Positions 55,800-64,000 of a DNA stretch of 64,000 nucleotides are shown here, piece after piece. Made by a program: the position numbers and the translations under genes. Origin of the DNA: Actinomycetes bacterium. GTDB taxonomy: Bacteria > Actinomycetota > Acidimicrobiia > Acidimicrobiales > Bog-793. Numbering within the stretch: position 1 is the first letter of the stretch; every line of letters starts with the position of its first letter. The DNA is taken from contig JAKBAA010000005.1 in assembly GCA_021809425.1 (NCBI GenBank), positions 1 to 64,000 of the forward strand, written 5' to 3'. The notes beneath the pieces were generated by a model. The model saw nothing but the letters and a program-made list of their open reading frames with translations, ran no database searches and had not been told where the DNA came from.

Positions 55800-56339
55800 T
55801 CATGCATTGCATCCTCCCCACGGCTGAAGCCGGGGGATTCCTGGCTCATGCAGCCAGGACCGGAGGCTCCGGCCCTGGTCTTGCGCCCTCGGCACCAGAG
55901 GGACGAAACCGGCCCTCTCGACCATGACGGCCGCTTCGTTCTTGTCCCTCGGGAGCACCACGCCGCATGCCTTGCAGGCATAGGTTCGTTCCGAGAGGTC
56001 CAGGCGGTGCTTGGCTCTCGCACCGCAGATCGAGCAGTCCATCGTCGTGTAGGCGGGATCGACGAGGCAGAGGTCGCGGCCGTGCTTGTCGGCCATGTGG
56101 ACGAGCGCCGCCTTCGTCGCCCCGATCGCTGCTTCGGCCGGCCTCTTCGCCATCGTCGAGCGCGCGAGGAACTTCGGTCGGAAGTCCTCGGCGGCGATCT
56201 GGTCGAAGGCTGCGACGACGCCCTTCGCCCACTTGCGGGCATCGTCGCTCCGCTGGCGGGCCACCTGGCGATGCAGCTTCGCCACCTGGCGCTTGGCCTT
56301 CTTGTAGCCCGTGGAGCGGGCTTGGTCTTCGGTGGCTTC
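55800..56339 (-). mobile_element. tnpB: 5'-truncated IS200/IS605-family TnpB (OrfB) fragment with right-end hairpin
   Basis: TGYKKAKRQVAKLHRQVARQRSDDARKWAKGVVAAFDQIAAEDF..., zinc finger CSICG...CKACG, PRDKNEAAVMV; RuvC-I region absent; 3' hairpin at 55816-55836. Confidence 0.82.
55816..55836. repeat. IS605-type right-end hairpin CCCCACGGCTGAAGCCGGGGG
   Basis: Stem-loop with GGCTGAAGCC core characteristic of IS605/TnpB right ends, inside tnpB 3' end. Confidence 0.7.
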
Positions 56340-56802
56340 GCGCTTCACCGCCTCGGCGACTCGGTCGAGGTGGGCGTTGCACGGTGCCAGCTCGGACCAT
56401 GTCGAGGCGATCCCGATCACCGGGCGACCGTCGAACACCTCGCCGCCGAATTCCTCGTTGCGCACCCACGACCGGTACAGCATCCCCGTCCGGCCGGACG
56501 CCCCGAACCACGCCTGGCTGCGACGACCCACCGGTTGCCTCACGCCTCTTCCCCTCTCGCCGGCGCGGGGAGGTCTGCCGCCGCAGCCTCCCGCTCGGCC
56601 GGGCAGTCGACGCCGCGTCCGTCGGCCGGTCGCCGGAGCCTCACGGCCGCGACGCGAACGGCATCTGACGTCGGACCGAACCGGAGCGGCTCCGAAGGTC
56701 GCAAGCGGGGGCGCCCGCACGGCGGCGCACCCAGCCAGGCGTCGGCACGGGCTGCGCCAGAATGGACGCCGTTGTGCCGCTCGACCACGACGGGAGGGGA
56801 AC

Positions 56803-59286
56803 GTGGCGCTCTTGGCCGGCTACCGGGTGCTCGACGACACGGCCGAGTGGGGGCTCATGGCCGGTCGCCTGCTCGCCGACCTCGGGGCGGACGTGGTGCA
56901 GCTCGAGCCACCGGACGGGTCGCCCGCCCGGGCGTGCGCGCCGGTCGACACCGACGGCGGGCGGTCGGCCTACTGGGCGGCCTTCGCCGCCAACAAGCGC
57001 GGCCTCGCCCTCGACCGGTCCGGCCCGGACGGGCGGGCTGCGCTCGCCGAGCTTGTCGCCGCGGCCGACTTCTTCCTGACCTCGCAGGACCCCGAGACGC
57101 TGGCCGCCGATGGCCTCGGCTGGGAGCAGCTGTCGGCACGCCACCCGTCGCTCGTCTACGTGCACGTGTCCCCCTTCGGCCTCACCGGCCCGAAGTCGAC
57201 CTACGCCGCGAGCGACCTCGTGGTCTGGGCGGCGAGCGGCGCCCTCCAGCCGAACCGCGACGGCGACCGGCCGCCGGTGCGCCTGAGCTCGGAGCAGGCC
57301 CGGCTGCATGCCGGGGCCGATGCCGCCTGCGGGGCGCTCGTCGCGCACCACCACCGGATGCGGACCGGCCGGGGGCAGCTCGTCGAGGTGTCGGCGCAGG
57401 TGTCCTCGGCGATGGCCACCATCAGCCGGATGCTCGCCCACGCCGTCCACGACACCGAGCCAGGCTGGCAGTTCGAGCAGGGCCCGCTCGATCGCAGCGG
57501 CAGCGGCTCGTCGACGCCGTCGAGCCAGAAGAAGTGGCGCTGCCGGGACGGGTGGGTCGAGTGGCACCTCGCCGTCGGGCCCGGAACCGGCCGGTTCACC
57601 GCCAACCTGTGCGCCTGGCTTCGTGACGAGGGCGTCCTGCCCGACGACCTCGCCGCCGTCGACTGGGACACCCTCCCCGAGCAGCTCGAGCGGGGCGAGG
57701 CGGACCCCTCGGTGCGCGACCGCCTGCGCGGCGTCGTCGGCGCCTTCTTCGCCGGCAAGACGAAGGAGGAGGTGAACGAGGCGGCCCTTACCTACCGCCT
57801 GAGCTGCTCGGGCATCCGCGACATCGCCGACGTGGTCGCTGCGCCCCACCTCGAGGCGCGCGACGTCTGGGTGCGCCTCGGTGGCGACGGCGCCGCCCCG
57901 CTGCCCGGGCGGTTCGCCACGGTGAGCGTGGACGCCTACCGACACCACCGCCGGGCGCCGCGCCTCGGCGAGCACACAGCCGAGGTGCTCGCCGAGTGGC
58001 GGGGCACCGTGCCGGTCCACTCCCGCCACCTCCCCGCGCCGCCGCCCGGCCCGGCGCCGGCAGGGGCGCTCGACGACCTGAAGGTGCTCGACCTCAGCTG
58101 GGTCGTCGCCGGGCCGATGGTCGGCCGGGCGCTCGCCGACTTCGGCGCCACCGTCGTGCGGGTCGAGTCGGCCACCCGCCCGGACGTGACGAGGGGGATG
58201 AAGCCGCTGTTCGGCGGGACCCCCGGGCTCGAGCGGTCCTCCGTGTACGCCAACTGCAACGCCGGCAAGCGGTCGATCTCGCTCGACCTGCGACACGACG
58301 AGGCCCGCCTGGTCGTCGCCGAGCTGGCCGGCTGGGCGGACGTGCTGATCGAGTCCTTCGCCCCCGGCGTCATGGCCCGCTGGGGCCTCGGCTACGACCG
58401 CCTAGCCGAGGTCAACCCGGGGCTCGTCATGCTGAGCTCGTCGCTCGGCGGCCAGCACGGCCCCCTCGCGCGCCTCGCCGGGTTCGGCAACACGGGCGCA
58501 TCCCTTTCCGGGTTCCAGGCGCTCGGCGGGTGGCCCGACCGCCCCCCGCTCGGCCCGTTCGGCCCCTACACCGACTACGTGGCGCCACGATTCGGCCTGG
58601 CGATGGTCCTCGCGGCGCTCGACCGCCGGCGCGCGACCGGAACCGGCTGTGCGATCGACCTCTCCCAGGTCGAGTGCGGCGTCTACTTCCTCTCCCCCGA
58701 GATCGCCCACCACCACGCCACCGGCGCCGTCGCCGCCCGGGCCGGCAACGCCGATCCCCTGCATGCGCCCCACGGCGTGTTCCCCACGTTGGACGACGAG
58801 GCAGCCGGTGCCGGGGAGCGCTTCGTGGCGGTCGCCGTCACGACCGACGACCAGTGGCAGGCGCTCGCCCGCCGCGTCGGCGGGGAGGGGCTGGCGGCGG
58901 ACCGGCGTTACGCCACCGCCGGCGGTCGCCTCCGCCACGCCGCCGACCTCGAGCGGCTCGTCGCCGACTGGTGCGCCACCCGGCGGGCCGACGAGGTCGA
59001 GCGGGAGCTGCAGGCGGTCGGCGTGCCGGCCCACCGCTCGGCCACCTCGGCCGACTTCTGCGACGACCCGCAGTTCGCCCACCGCCACCACCTGCGCCGG
59101 CTCCCCCATCCCGAGCTCGCCACGACGGTCGTCGAGGGGCCTCGCTACACCTTGTCGTCCACCCCTGGCGTCGTCGCCGGTGCTGCGCCCGTGCTCGGCG
59201 CGGAGAGCCGCTGGGTGCTGCGCGAGCTGCTCGGCTGGACGCCGGAGGCCGTCGACGCCCTCGCCGCCTCGGGCGCCCTTGCCTGA
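56803..59286 (+). CDS. Tandem two-domain CoA-transferase family III (CaiB/BaiF-like) protein
   Basis: Two CaiB-like units: GRLLADLGADVVQLEPPDG...NKRGLALD and LSWVVAGPMVGRALADFGATVVRVES...NAGKRSISLDLRHDEAR; GTG start. Confidence 0.9.
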   Translation: MALLAGYRVLDDTAEWGLMAGRLLADLGADVVQLEPPDGSPARACAPVDTDGGRSAYWAAFAANKRGLALDRSGPDGRAALAELVAAADFFLTSQDPETLAADGLGWEQLSARHPSLVYVHVSPFGLTGPKSTYAASDLVVWAASGALQPNRDGDRPPVRLSSEQARLHAGADAACGALVAHHHRMRTGRGQLVEVSAQVSSAMATISRMLAHAVHDTEPGWQFEQGPLDRSGSGSSTPSSQKKWRCRDGWVEWHLAVGPGTGRFTANLCAWLRDEGVLPDDLAAVDWDTLPEQLERGEADPSVRDRLRGVVGAFFAGKTKEEVNEAALTYRLSCSGIRDIADVVAAPHLEARDVWVRLGGDGAAPLPGRFATVSVDAYRHHRRAPRLGEHTAEVLAEWRGTVPVHSRHLPAPPPGPAPAGALDDLKVLDLSWVVAGPMVGRALADFGATVVRVESATRPDVTRGMKPLFGGTPGLERSSVYANCNAGKRSISLDLRHDEARLVVAELAGWADVLIESFAPGVMARWGLGYDRLAEVNPGLVMLSSSLGGQHGPLARLAGFGNTGASLSGFQALGGWPDRPPLGPFGPYTDYVAPRFGLAMVLAALDRRRATGTGCAIDLSQVECGVYFLSPEIAHHHATGAVAARAGNADPLHAPHGVFPTLDDEAAGAGERFVAVAVTTDDQWQALARRVGGEGLAADRRYATAGGRLRHAADLERLVADWCATRRADEVERELQAVGVPAHRSATSADFCDDPQFAHRHHLRRLPHPELATTVVEGPRYTLSSTPGVVAGAAPVLGAESRWVLRELLGWTPEAVDALAASGALA

Positions 59287-59305
59287 ACGCAGGGGACGCC
59301 ACGAC

Positions 59306-60157
59306 GTGACCTCCGACACCCCACCCGCCGGCGACGGCTACGACCGCCTCCTCGCCGACCTCGCCGCCGAACAGGGCGCCGTCGACGCGCTCGTCCTCCC
59401 GGCCGCCCTCGACCGGCCGACGATCGCCGTCGGCTGGACCGTCGGGGCGACCGTGGCCCACCTCCACGCGAGCGACCGGGCCGCGCTCGTCGCCGTCACC
59501 GATCCCCCCGCCTTCGACGCCCTCCGTGCCCGCCTTGCCCACCGAGACCGTGGCGGGCACGGAGACGAGCCGGTGGGCGGCGAGCTGCTGGAGGCGTGGC
59601 GCACCACGCGGGCGGCGTTGCAGGACGCCCTGGGCGCCCTCGCCGGGCGGGACCGCGTGGCGTGGTTCGGGCCCCCCATGTCGGCACGCTCCTTCGCCAC
59701 TGCCCGCCTCATGGAGTACTGGGCACACGGCGAGGACGTGGCGCTCGCCGTCGGTGACCCGCTGCCGGCGACCAGGCGCCTCCGCCACGTCGCCCACCTC
59801 GGGGTGCTCACCCGCCGCTTCTCCTTCGTGGTGCGCGGCGAGGAGCCACCGGCGGCATCCGTCCTCGTCGACCTCGAGGCACCCGACGGCACCCGCTGGA
59901 CATGGGGGCCCCCGGACGCCACCGAGGTGGTGCGCGGTCCGGCTCGCCACTTCTGCCTGGTCGTCACCCAGCGCCGCCACCTCGCGGACACCGCCCTCGA
60001 GGTGGTCGGACCCGGGGCAGGCGCCTGGCTGCGCGTTGCCCAGGCCTTCGCCGGCGCGGCCACGGTGACGGCACCCGAACGCCGCGGCCTTCCGACGTCG
60101 CCGCCGGGCCCGTCGACGCCGGCGGCGCCGCCCCGCCCCGGCCGCCGTCGCCGGTGA
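59306..60157 (+). CDS. Maleylpyruvate isomerase/mycothiol-dependent-like metal-binding protein (TIGR03084-like)
   Basis: VGWTVGATVAHLHASDRAAL (DinB-like His motif), LMEYWAHGEDVALAVG. Confidence 0.78.
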   Translation: MTSDTPPAGDGYDRLLADLAAEQGAVDALVLPAALDRPTIAVGWTVGATVAHLHASDRAALVAVTDPPAFDALRARLAHRDRGGHGDEPVGGELLEAWRTTRAALQDALGALAGRDRVAWFGPPMSARSFATARLMEYWAHGEDVALAVGDPLPATRRLRHVAHLGVLTRRFSFVVRGEEPPAASVLVDLEAPDGTRWTWGPPDATEVVRGPARHFCLVVTQRRHLADTALEVVGPGAGAWLRVAQAFAGAATVTAPERRGLPTSPPGPSTPAAPPRPGRRRR

Positions 60158-60204
60158 CCGGGCTGGTGCATCGGTTACCGTCAGCCCCCGAGAGGAGCGT
60201 GGCG

Positions 60205-60606
60205 ATGGGTGACGACGAGGCTTCCCTGGCGATCGACACGCTGGTGGCCGGTATCGGCGACTGGCGGGGGCCGGCCCTCGCACGCCTGCGTGACCTCATC
60301 CGGGGCGCCTCCCCCGAAGTGGTCGAGGAGGTGAAGTGGCGGAAGCCGAGCAACCCGGCTGGCGTCCCCACCTGGTCGGCCCACGGGCTGCTCTGTACCG
60401 GCGAGGTCTACCGGACCCACGTGAAGGTGACCTTCGCCAAGGGCGCCGCGCTCGAGGACCCCGACGGGCTGTTCAACGCCAGCCTCGACGGCAACCTCCG
60501 CCGTGCGATCGACCTGCGCGAGGGCGAGCACCTCGACGAGGCGGCCTTCCTTCGCCTGGTCCAGGCGGCCGTCGCGCACAACCGCGACGGGGCTCGGCGC
60601 TCGTGA
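60205..60606 (+). CDS. DUF1801-like protein
   Basis: LRDLIRGASPEVVEEVKWRKPSNPAGVPTWSAHGLLCTGEVYRTHVKVTFAKGA. Confidence 0.8.
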   Translation: MGDDEASLAIDTLVAGIGDWRGPALARLRDLIRGASPEVVEEVKWRKPSNPAGVPTWSAHGLLCTGEVYRTHVKVTFAKGAALEDPDGLFNASLDGNLRRAIDLREGEHLDEAAFLRLVQAAVAHNRDGARRS

Positions 60607-60682
60607 CCGCGGCCTGCGACGGCTGCCTGCGACCGGTGGTGGGCGGTAGGCGGTAGCGGGCTCGTCCAGGGCGTCCCGTACC

Positions 60683-60788
60683 GGGTGACCGGGTTGCCGG
60701 GTGACCGGGTTGCCGGGTGACCGGGTTGCCGGGTGACCGGGTTGCCGGGTGACCGGGTTGCCGGGTGACCGGGTTGCCGGTGACCGGG
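60683..60788. repeat. 16-bp tandem repeat, six perfect copies plus a partial
   Basis: GGGTGACCGGGTTGCC x6 (60683-60778) then GGTGACCGGG. Confidence 0.97.
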
Positions 60789-60805
60789 CACGGGACGCCG
60801 GGAGG

Positions 60806-61933
60806 TCACAACGTGCCGGTGAGCGCCTGCAAGCCGAGGCTCGCGAGACCCACGGTCGCCCACAGGATCGCCCCGAGGGCGATCGGCCGAAGGCCGGCAC
60901 GGCGGATGTGGCCGAGGTCGGTCGAAAGCCCGATGGCGGCGAGGGCGGCGGTGATCATCCAGGTGGCGACGTCGGCAAGCGGCGCGTGCCAGTGCGAGGG
61001 GACGAACCCTGCGGTGTTGGCGGCGACGGCGCCGACGAACACCACGATGAACATCGGGAAGACCTTGCGGATCTGGAGCTGCCGCGTCGAGCGCCCGGTG
61101 CCGGCCGGTCGACGGGAGCTGCGCCAGGCGGCGAGACCGAGGGCGATCGGGATGATGGCGAGCGTCCGGGTGAGCTTCACGATCACCCCGTAGGACGCTG
61201 CCGCGTGGCCGTAGATCGTCGAGGCGGCCACGACCGAGGACAGGTCGTTGATCGCCGTGCCGGCCCACAGCCCGAAGGTGTGCTGCGAGAAGCCGAGCAG
61301 GTGACCGAAAGTCGGGTAGAGCAGGACGGCGACCACGTTGAACGTGAAGATGGTGGCGATCGCATAGCTGACGTCCGCCTCGTCGGCGTCGATCACGGCA
61401 TCGGTGGCAGCGATGGCCGACGCCCCGCAGATGGCGGTGCCCACCCCGATCAGGGTGGCAACGTCCCGGCGCAGCCCGAGGGCCCGCCCAGCGACGAAGG
61501 CCATGAGGAGCGCCACGACGAGCGTCCCGACGAGCACCGGAAGGGAGCGGGCACCCGTCGACACGACCTGGCCGAGCGACAGCCCGGTCCCCATCACCAC
61601 GATGGACGCCTGGAGGACCTTCTTCGAGGTGAACGTCATTCCCGGGCGCAACCGGCTCGACGGTCGGCGCACGACGGCGATGACGACGCCGATCACGATG
61701 GCGATCACCGGCGCGCCGACCACCGGCGCCCGGCTGCCGAGCACGGTTGCGACGGCCGCGATCGCCGCCGAGGCGGCGAGACCGGGAGCGATCGCCCACG
61801 ACCACGACCGCGACGCGGTCGCCGGCCGGGAGCCACCAACGGGGGCAGGCGCCGGCAGGGCGACGGCGACGGCACGGCCACCGCCGTCGGGCGGGCGGGT
61901 CGAGTCGACCGGGGGGACATCGGTTTCGGACAT
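60806..61933 (-). CDS. YeiH-family putative sulfate exporter/permease
   Basis: LSLGQVVSTGARSLPVL, GVGTAICGASAIAATDAVIDADEADVSYAIATIFTFN, LWAGTAINDLSSVVAAS. Confidence 0.9.
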   Translation of the reverse strand: MSETDVPPVDSTRPPDGGGRAVAVALPAPAPVGGSRPATASRSWSWAIAPGLAASAAIAAVATVLGSRAPVVGAPVIAIVIGVVIAVVRRPSSRLRPGMTFTSKKVLQASIVVMGTGLSLGQVVSTGARSLPVLVGTLVVALLMAFVAGRALGLRRDVATLIGVGTAICGASAIAATDAVIDADEADVSYAIATIFTFNVVAVLLYPTFGHLLGFSQHTFGLWAGTAINDLSSVVAASTIYGHAAASYGVIVKLTRTLAIIPIALGLAAWRSSRRPAGTGRSTRQLQIRKVFPMFIVVFVGAVAANTAGFVPSHWHAPLADVATWMITAALAAIGLSTDLGHIRRAGLRPIALGAILWATVGLASLGLQALTGTL

Positions 61934-62111
61934 GGCTCCACTGTGGGACCCCGCTGCCAGCGCCGGTAGGGAGTGGCTGTCGAGTACCTCATCAGCTGAA
62001 GCTATGAGCTCGGTGCAGGCGACCAGCGTGACGCCGGGACCGCGCTCCCGAGCGGCACGAGGTCGGGCGGACCCCCGGTCGTCCGGTGCCGCCGTGGAGC
62101 ACCGGCGGTGC

Positions 62112-62870
62112 TCACGAGGGAGGCAGGCGAAGGCGGCTGAGCCCGCCGTCGACCTCGACCGCCGCGCCGGTCGTCGACCCCGATGCCGGTGAGGCGAGCG
62201 CGACGATCGCCGAGGCAACCTCCTCGGCGCGGACGAGCCGGCCGTGTGGCTGGCGCGCCACCAGCGCGGCGCGCTCGGCGACGGGGTCCGCGGCGCGCTG
62301 GAGCAGCCGCTCGACCCACGGCGTCTCCGCCGTGCCCGGGTTCACGCAGTTCACCCGGATCCCCTCCCGCAGGTAGTCGGCCACCATCGCCCGCGTGAGG
62401 GCGAGCACGGCGCCCTTGGAGGCGCTGTACACGGCACGCTGGACCAACCCGACCGTCGCCGCCACCGAGCTCGTGTTGACGATCGACCCCCGACGGACCC
62501 GAAGTGCCGGCAGCGCGGCCCGCGTCACCCGGACGATCCCGAGCACGTTGACCTCGAAGACCCGGCGCCACTCGTCGTCGCCGTTGTCCTCGACGGTGCC
62601 CACCGCCCCGATGCCGGCGTTGTTGACGAGCACCTCGAGCCCCCCGAGGTGCGCCACGGCCTCGGCTACCCCGGCCCGCACCGAGGCGTCGTCGGCCACG
62701 TCGACCCGAACGGCGTACAGGTCCGGGTCGTCCGGCGCGACGAGGTCCAGCACCGCCACCCGTGCGCCGTGGCGGCGCAGCTCGGCAACCGTCGCGAGGC
62801 CGATGCCGGAGCTTCCGCCGGTGACGATCGCGCGAGCATCGCCGAGGGTCCACGCCTGCGCCTCGCTCAC
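62112..62870 (-). CDS. SDR-family oxidoreductase
   Basis: AIVTGGSSGIGLATVAELRRHG, LVNNAGIGAVG, YSASKGAVLALTR; GTG start coupled to upstream small ORF. Confidence 0.9.
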   Translation of the reverse strand: MSEAQAWTLGDARAIVTGGSSGIGLATVAELRRHGARVAVLDLVAPDDPDLYAVRVDVADDASVRAGVAEAVAHLGGLEVLVNNAGIGAVGTVEDNGDDEWRRVFEVNVLGIVRVTRAALPALRVRRGSIVNTSSVAATVGLVQRAVYSASKGAVLALTRAMVADYLREGIRVNCVNPGTAETPWVERLLQRAADPVAERAALVARQPHGRLVRAEEVASAIVALASPASGSTTGAAVEVDGGLSRLRLPPS

Positions 62871-63067
62871 GGGGCGCCCGCCGCGTCCGGTACTGCATCC
62901 ACTGCCATCTCCACTGCCGCGCCCACTGCCATCTCCGCTGCCGTCACCACGGCCGTCTGGCGGTGGGTGCCGAGGCCGCCGACACGAAGCCCCCTGACGC
63001 CCCCTGGCCCTCGGCAGCAGCTCCCGCCGAGGCGCACCGTCACCATGTCGACCCGTGTGGTCTTCAC
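62867..63067 (-). CDS. Small 66-aa ORF with strong SD, coupled (GTGA) to SDR; product unknown, possibly truncated gene
   Basis: GGGAGGGGG-AC-GTG start; VKTTRVDMVTVRLGGSCCRGPGG...TAAEMAVGAAVEMAVDAVPDAAGAP. Confidence 0.4.
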   Translation of the reverse strand: MKTTRVDMVTVRLGGSCCRGPGGVRGLRVGGLGTHRQTAVVTAAEMAVGAAVEMAVDAVPDAAGAP

Positions 63068-63168
63068 GTCCCCCTCCCGTCGCGGTGCTCCCGGACGAGG
63101 CCGGCCCGGCCGACGAGCGACCACGCAAGAATTGCAGGGTAGAGCACGCCCACCCACCCGTCAACTCC

Positions 63169-63201
63169 TTCATCTGAGGAAGCACCACCTTCATCTGATG
63201 A
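63169..63201. promoter_or_regulatory. Two direct operator-like copies TTCATCTGA(G/T)GA spaced 21 bp
   Basis: TTCATCTGAGGA (63169-63180) and TTCATCTGATGA (63190-63201), the latter containing palindrome TCATCTGATGA, in a divergent promoter region. Confidence 0.55.
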
Positions 63202-63265
63202 TAACTGGACGGCGCCTGCCGCCCGGGTTAGGGTCGTGCACGGAGCGAGCGCCACAGGGAGACGG

Positions 63266-64000
63266 ATGAGCGAGCGGGCACAGGCCTACCCACGCAGCTT
63301 GCGGCATGCGCGTGTGGTGCACGACCTCGGGGCGGCGATCGTGCGGGGTGCGCTCCTTCCCGGCGACGTCGTCCCCACCGAAGACCAGCTGGTCGGGCAG
63401 TTCGGCGTGGGTCGCTCGGCGCTCCGGGAGGGGGTAAAGGTGCTCGCCGGCAAGGGCCTGCTCGAGAGCAGGACGAGCGCCGGCACGCGCGTGCGCCCGC
63501 GGGAGTCATGGAACCTGCTCGATCCCGACGTGCTGCAGTGGCGCTTCTCTGCCAGCACGAGCCCCGAGGAGCTGCAGGTTCTCGCCGACCTGCGCGTGGC
63601 GCTCGAGCCTGGCGTCGCGCGCCTCGCCGCCGAGTCCACCGACATCGCCGCCCGCCACGAGGTGCAGGCCGCCGCCGCGCGCCTCTGGGCGACCGTCGAC
63701 GAGCCAGAGCAGTTCGTCGAGAGCGACCTGGCCTTCCACCGGTCGATCTTCGTCGCCTCGGGGAACGAGCTGCTGCTGTATGTGCACGACGTGGTCAGCG
63801 GCGCCCTTCGCAGCATCCGCCCGCTGCACACCCACTCGGTCGCGCACAACCGGGAGACGTTGCCCAACCACAGCGCGGTTGCCACCGCCATCGTACGGGG
63901 GCACGTCCGGCGGTCCGAGGAGATCATGCGCGAGATCGTCGAGGTGGCACGCCGCGACGCCCTCGCGGTCGGGCGCCCCGGGGGAGGTGACGATGAGGGA
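63266..64000 (+). CDS. GntR/FadR-family regulator (FCD domain), open at right window edge
   Basis: PGDVVPTEDQLVGQFGVGRSALREGVKVLAGKGLLESRTSAGTRVRPRESWNLLDPDVLQW. Confidence 0.9.
   Translation, partial: MSERAQAYPRSLRHARVVHDLGAAIVRGALLPGDVVPTEDQLVGQFGVGRSALREGVKVLAGKGLLESRTSAGTRVRPRESWNLLDPDVLQWRFSASTSPEELQVLADLRVALEPGVARLAAESTDIAARHEVQAAAARLWATVDEPEQFVESDLAFHRSIFVASGNELLLYVHDVVSGALRSIRPLHTHSVAHNRETLPNHSAVATAIVRGHVRRSEEIMREIVEVARRDALAVGRPGGGDDEG

Larger units (their letters stand above)
55491..56543 (-). pseudogene. IlvD/Edd-family dehydratase remnants interrupted by truncated IS605-type tnpB
   Basis: N-term RRSQAWFGASGRTGMLYRSWVRNEEFGGEVFDGRPVIGIASTWSELAPCNAHLDRVAEAVKR (56543-56340), then TnpB, then C-M-TMGTASTMACMAEALGMQLPG and, in another frame, VDARRFELAQLDELARPVPTLVDLMPSG. 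Confidence 0.75.

Noticed and set aside
55800-56339. Functional TnpB nuclease or intact IS605 element
   Set aside because: N-terminal half including the RuvC-I region is missing, and no TnpA or left end was recognised.
60683-60788. Possible CRISPR array or replication iterons
   Set aside because: Perfect head-to-tail 16-mers without spacers, no cas or rep/par genes nearby; treated as a VNTR.
60749-61969. 406-aa plus-strand ORF opposite the YeiH gene
   Set aside because: Highly charged antisense translation; YeiH is well supported on the other strand.

Overview
High-GC, probably actinobacterial chromosomal window. It is densely coding, with many spurious antisense shadow ORFs. All calls come from reading the translations and DNA by eye; no database search was run. 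From left to right: (1) the end of an amidohydrolase gene and an Fe3+/polyamine-type ABC importer (about 1-4.5 kb). (2) A coherent, apparently undescribed catabolic cluster (about 4.7-23.8 kb): UbiX/UbiD, a three-subunit molybdenum hydroxylase, an ACMSD/PicC-like amidohydrolase, two Pht5-like (4,5-dihydroxyphthalate decarboxylase-type) proteins, two class II aldolase/adducin proteins, an SsuABC/NMT1-type importer with two permeases, a bicupin, an orphan EutA-like reactivase and an IclR regulator. A 13-bp palindrome, RGAA-N5-TTCT, recurs at five of its promoter regions and appears to define a local regulon. (3) An arylsulfotransferase and a HelD/HelR-like helicase. (4) An amino-sugar operon (LacI-NagA-NagB-AGE epimerase) with a perfect LacI-type operator. 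(5) A sugar/hydroxy-acid block with a gluconokinase-LarA fusion, GntR, an Opp/Dpp-type importer and an HpaI aldolase. (6) tRNA-Gly(GCC), dut, orn and mixed metabolic genes, including F420-type enzymes, TrpB2 and CoA-activation enzymes. (7) A composite pseudogene in which an IlvD/Edd-family dehydratase is interrupted by a 5'-truncated IS605-type TnpB. (8) A YeiH exporter, an SDR and a FadR-like regulator with tandem operator-like sites. The strongest leads are the EutA/cupin/UbiD/Mo-hydroxylase island with its shared operator, and the GntK-LarA fusion.
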